From an uncultured Planococcus sp. (GTDB lineage Bacteria; Bacillota; Bacilli; Bacillales_A; Planococcaceae): 64,000 nucleotides of DNA. Both the position numbers and the translations under genes were made by a program. Under the pieces are notes generated by a model. The model was given only the letters and a program-made list of their open reading frames with translations. It had not been told where the DNA came from and made no database searches. The stretch is taken from positions 1 to 64,000 of the forward strand of contig CANNAE010000002.1 in assembly GCA_947502505.1 (NCBI GenBank), written 5' to 3'. Below, piece after piece: positions 62,910 to 64,000 of this stretch; the stretch's first letter is position 1; every line of letters begins with the position of its first letter.

Positions 62910-64000
62910 TTATGGTTTCAAAATGACCTTGGTGCATTCGTCTTCGTGGTCATTGAAAATTTGGTATGCTTCACTTGCTTTCTCAAGCGGCACGATATGG
63001 GAGATGATCTCGCGCGGGTCGAACTCGCCTTTTTCAATTTTATCGAGAAGCATCGGCATTAAGTGGATGACTGGCGCTTGCCCCATTTTCATCGTCACGT
63101 TGCGCTCAAACAGGTTGCCGAGCGGGAATTGGTTATAGGTCAATCCGTAAACGCCCGTCAATTGGATGGTCCCGAATTTGCTGACGGCATCTTTCGCGAT
63201 ATCGATGGCGCTCAATGTCCCGCCTTGCAGCATCAGTTTCTGCTGAACCGCTTCGGCAGTCGATTTTTTCCCGTCCATCCCTACGCAATCGATGACGACG
63301 CGTGCGCCGCCTTTCGTCAGTTCATGGATCAGGGCGCCTGTATTGTCATGCTGGCTGAAGTCGACGATTTCCACATTGTTCATCTTTTTCGCTTTTTCCA
63401 TCCGGTACGGCAACTCATCCACCGCAATAACCCGTGCCGCGCCTTTCATCCAGGCAAACTTTTGGGTCATGAGCCCGATCGGACCGCAACCAAGCACGAC
63501 GACCGTGTCGCCTTCTTTGACTCCAGCGTTCTCGACACTCCACCAGGCGGTTGGCAGTACGTCTGATAGGAACAGTACCTGTTCGTCTTCAAGCTCCGAC
63601 GATTCCGGAATGACGAGCGGCATATAATTAGCATAGGGGACGCGCAGATATTCCGCTTGGCCGCCTGAATAATCGCCGTAGCGTTCCGTCAGGCCGAAAT
63701 AGGCACCCGTATCGAAATGGGGATTGCCGTTTGAGTTATCGCATTGGCTTTCCATTTCGTGTGAGCAATAGAAGCAATGGCCACAGCTGATGTTAAATGG
63801 CAAGACGATGCGGTCGCCTTTTTTCACTTTGGTGACGTCCGGCCCCGCCTCTTCCACAATGCCCATCGGCTCGTGGCCGATGACGGTGTTTTTAGTAGTG
63901 GGCAAAGCTCCTTGATAAATGTGCAAGTCCGTGCCGCAAATGGCGGTGGAAGTTATTTTTACGATAATGTCATCGCGTTTTTGGAGTTCCGGGTCTTTGA
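62910..64000 (-). CDS. Zinc-dependent alcohol dehydrogenase, formaldehyde-dehydrogenase-like (partial)
   Basis: A medium-chain zinc dehydrogenase cut at its N-terminus by the right edge; about 363 residues are seen. The catalytic zinc site is ICGTDLH and GHEPMG, the structural zinc loop has CGHCFYCSHEMESQC, and the NAD motif is VLGCGPIGLM. The close match of HIYQGALPTTKNTVIGHE and the long WSVENAGVKEGD region place it with glutathione-independent formaldehyde/alcohol dehydrogenases. The frame stays open from the apparent ATG 63926 to base 64000, so that ATG is internal. Confidence 0.92.
   Translation of the reverse strand, partial: KDPELQKRDDIIVKITSTAICGTDLHIYQGALPTTKNTVIGHEPMGIVEEAGPDVTKVKKGDRIVLPFNISCGHCFYCSHEMESQCDNSNGNPHFDTGAYFGLTERYGDYSGGQAEYLRVPYANYMPLVIPESSELEDEQVLFLSDVLPTAWWSVENAGVKEGDTVVVLGCGPIGLMTQKFAWMKGAARVIAVDELPYRMEKAKKMNNVEIVDFSQHDNTGALIHELTKGGARVVIDCVGMDGKKSTAEAVQQKLMLQGGTLSAIDIAKDAVSKFGTIQLTGVYGLTYNQFPLGNLFERNVTMKMGQAPVIHLMPMLLDKIEKGEFDPREIISHIVPLEKASEAYQIFNDHEDECTKVILKP

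Overview
The window reads as chromosomal DNA of a Gram-positive Bacillales bacterium, most likely a Planococcaceae member (Planococcus/Planomicrobium type). The main reason is gene order shared with Bacillus subtilis: ywiB-argS, speE-speB, ywhD, ywhB, ywgA, ywfO, lipL, hemQ, then ywdK-ywdI-ung-pdxK. The Firmicutes bacillithiol deacetylase pair yojF-bshB2, a yrrT/mccAB transsulfuration operon, coproporphyrin-type haem synthesis (HemQ) and strong AGGAGG-type ribosome sites agree. I see no tRNA, rRNA, CRISPR, prophage, transposase or integrase gene. The genus is inference; nothing in the sequence names the species.

Layout. 1-512: extragenic repeat, intrinsic terminator and a cobalamin riboswitch on the minus strand, whose target gene lies off the left edge. 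0.5-6.3 kb: arginyl-tRNA synthetase, a CPA1 Na+/H+ antiporter, and the polyamine pair speE-speB. 6.7-16.8 kb: conserved housekeeping block (ywhD, tautomerase, ywgA, HD hydrolase, octanoyl transferase, HemQ, acyltransferase, uracil glycosylase, pyridoxine kinase, bacillithiol deacetylase). 17-28 kb: amino acid metabolism (YjiH-type membrane protein, threonine dehydrogenase, TcyABC cystine importer, a peptide/N-acyl amino acid divergon, Kbl). 28-34.4 kb: MarR-controlled YhgE protein, reverse transsulfuration with LuxS, and a YczE-type membrane protein. 34.4-41.7 kb: YbaK, topoisomerase III, flavin reductase, an RCK-domain antiporter, an ABC-F protein. 42.7-50.5 kb: PLD-family protein, ECF sigma factor, CBS-domain membrane protein, dipeptidase, PlsY-like acyltransferase, DegV, DUF2804. 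50.5-64 kb: glycerophosphodiesterase, tryptophan dioxygenase, GNAT, heterodimeric ABC exporter, EamA transporter, PAS-GGDEF-EAL protein, split ThrE exporter, and a zinc alcohol dehydrogenase cut by the right edge.

How genes work together. TcyABC imports cystine, and YrrT-LuxS-MccA-MccB recycles homocysteine to cysteine. Both operons carry a similar AAACCTA...GGTTT inverted repeat at the promoter, suggesting a common cysteine regulator. Tdh and Kbl would turn threonine into glycine plus acetyl-CoA but sit 7.5 kb apart. An enolase-superfamily epimerase and a YfcC transporter diverge from an M20 amidohydrolase, with a 15-bp palindrome between them.

The most unusual content is non-coding. Four of the eight convergent gene junctions hold a family of long structured palindromes: one copy at 7.6 kb, three copies at a 216-bp period at 26 kb, two at 41.8 kb, and five plus a decayed sixth at 60.3-61.4 kb. 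Primary sequence differs between loci, but the hairpin stem is kept by paired changes on both arms, with the same single C/T interruption and 7-9 base loop. None is found elsewhere in the window. Two other repeat families (a two-hairpin element of about 70 bp and a 120-180 bp extragenic repeat) are also present.
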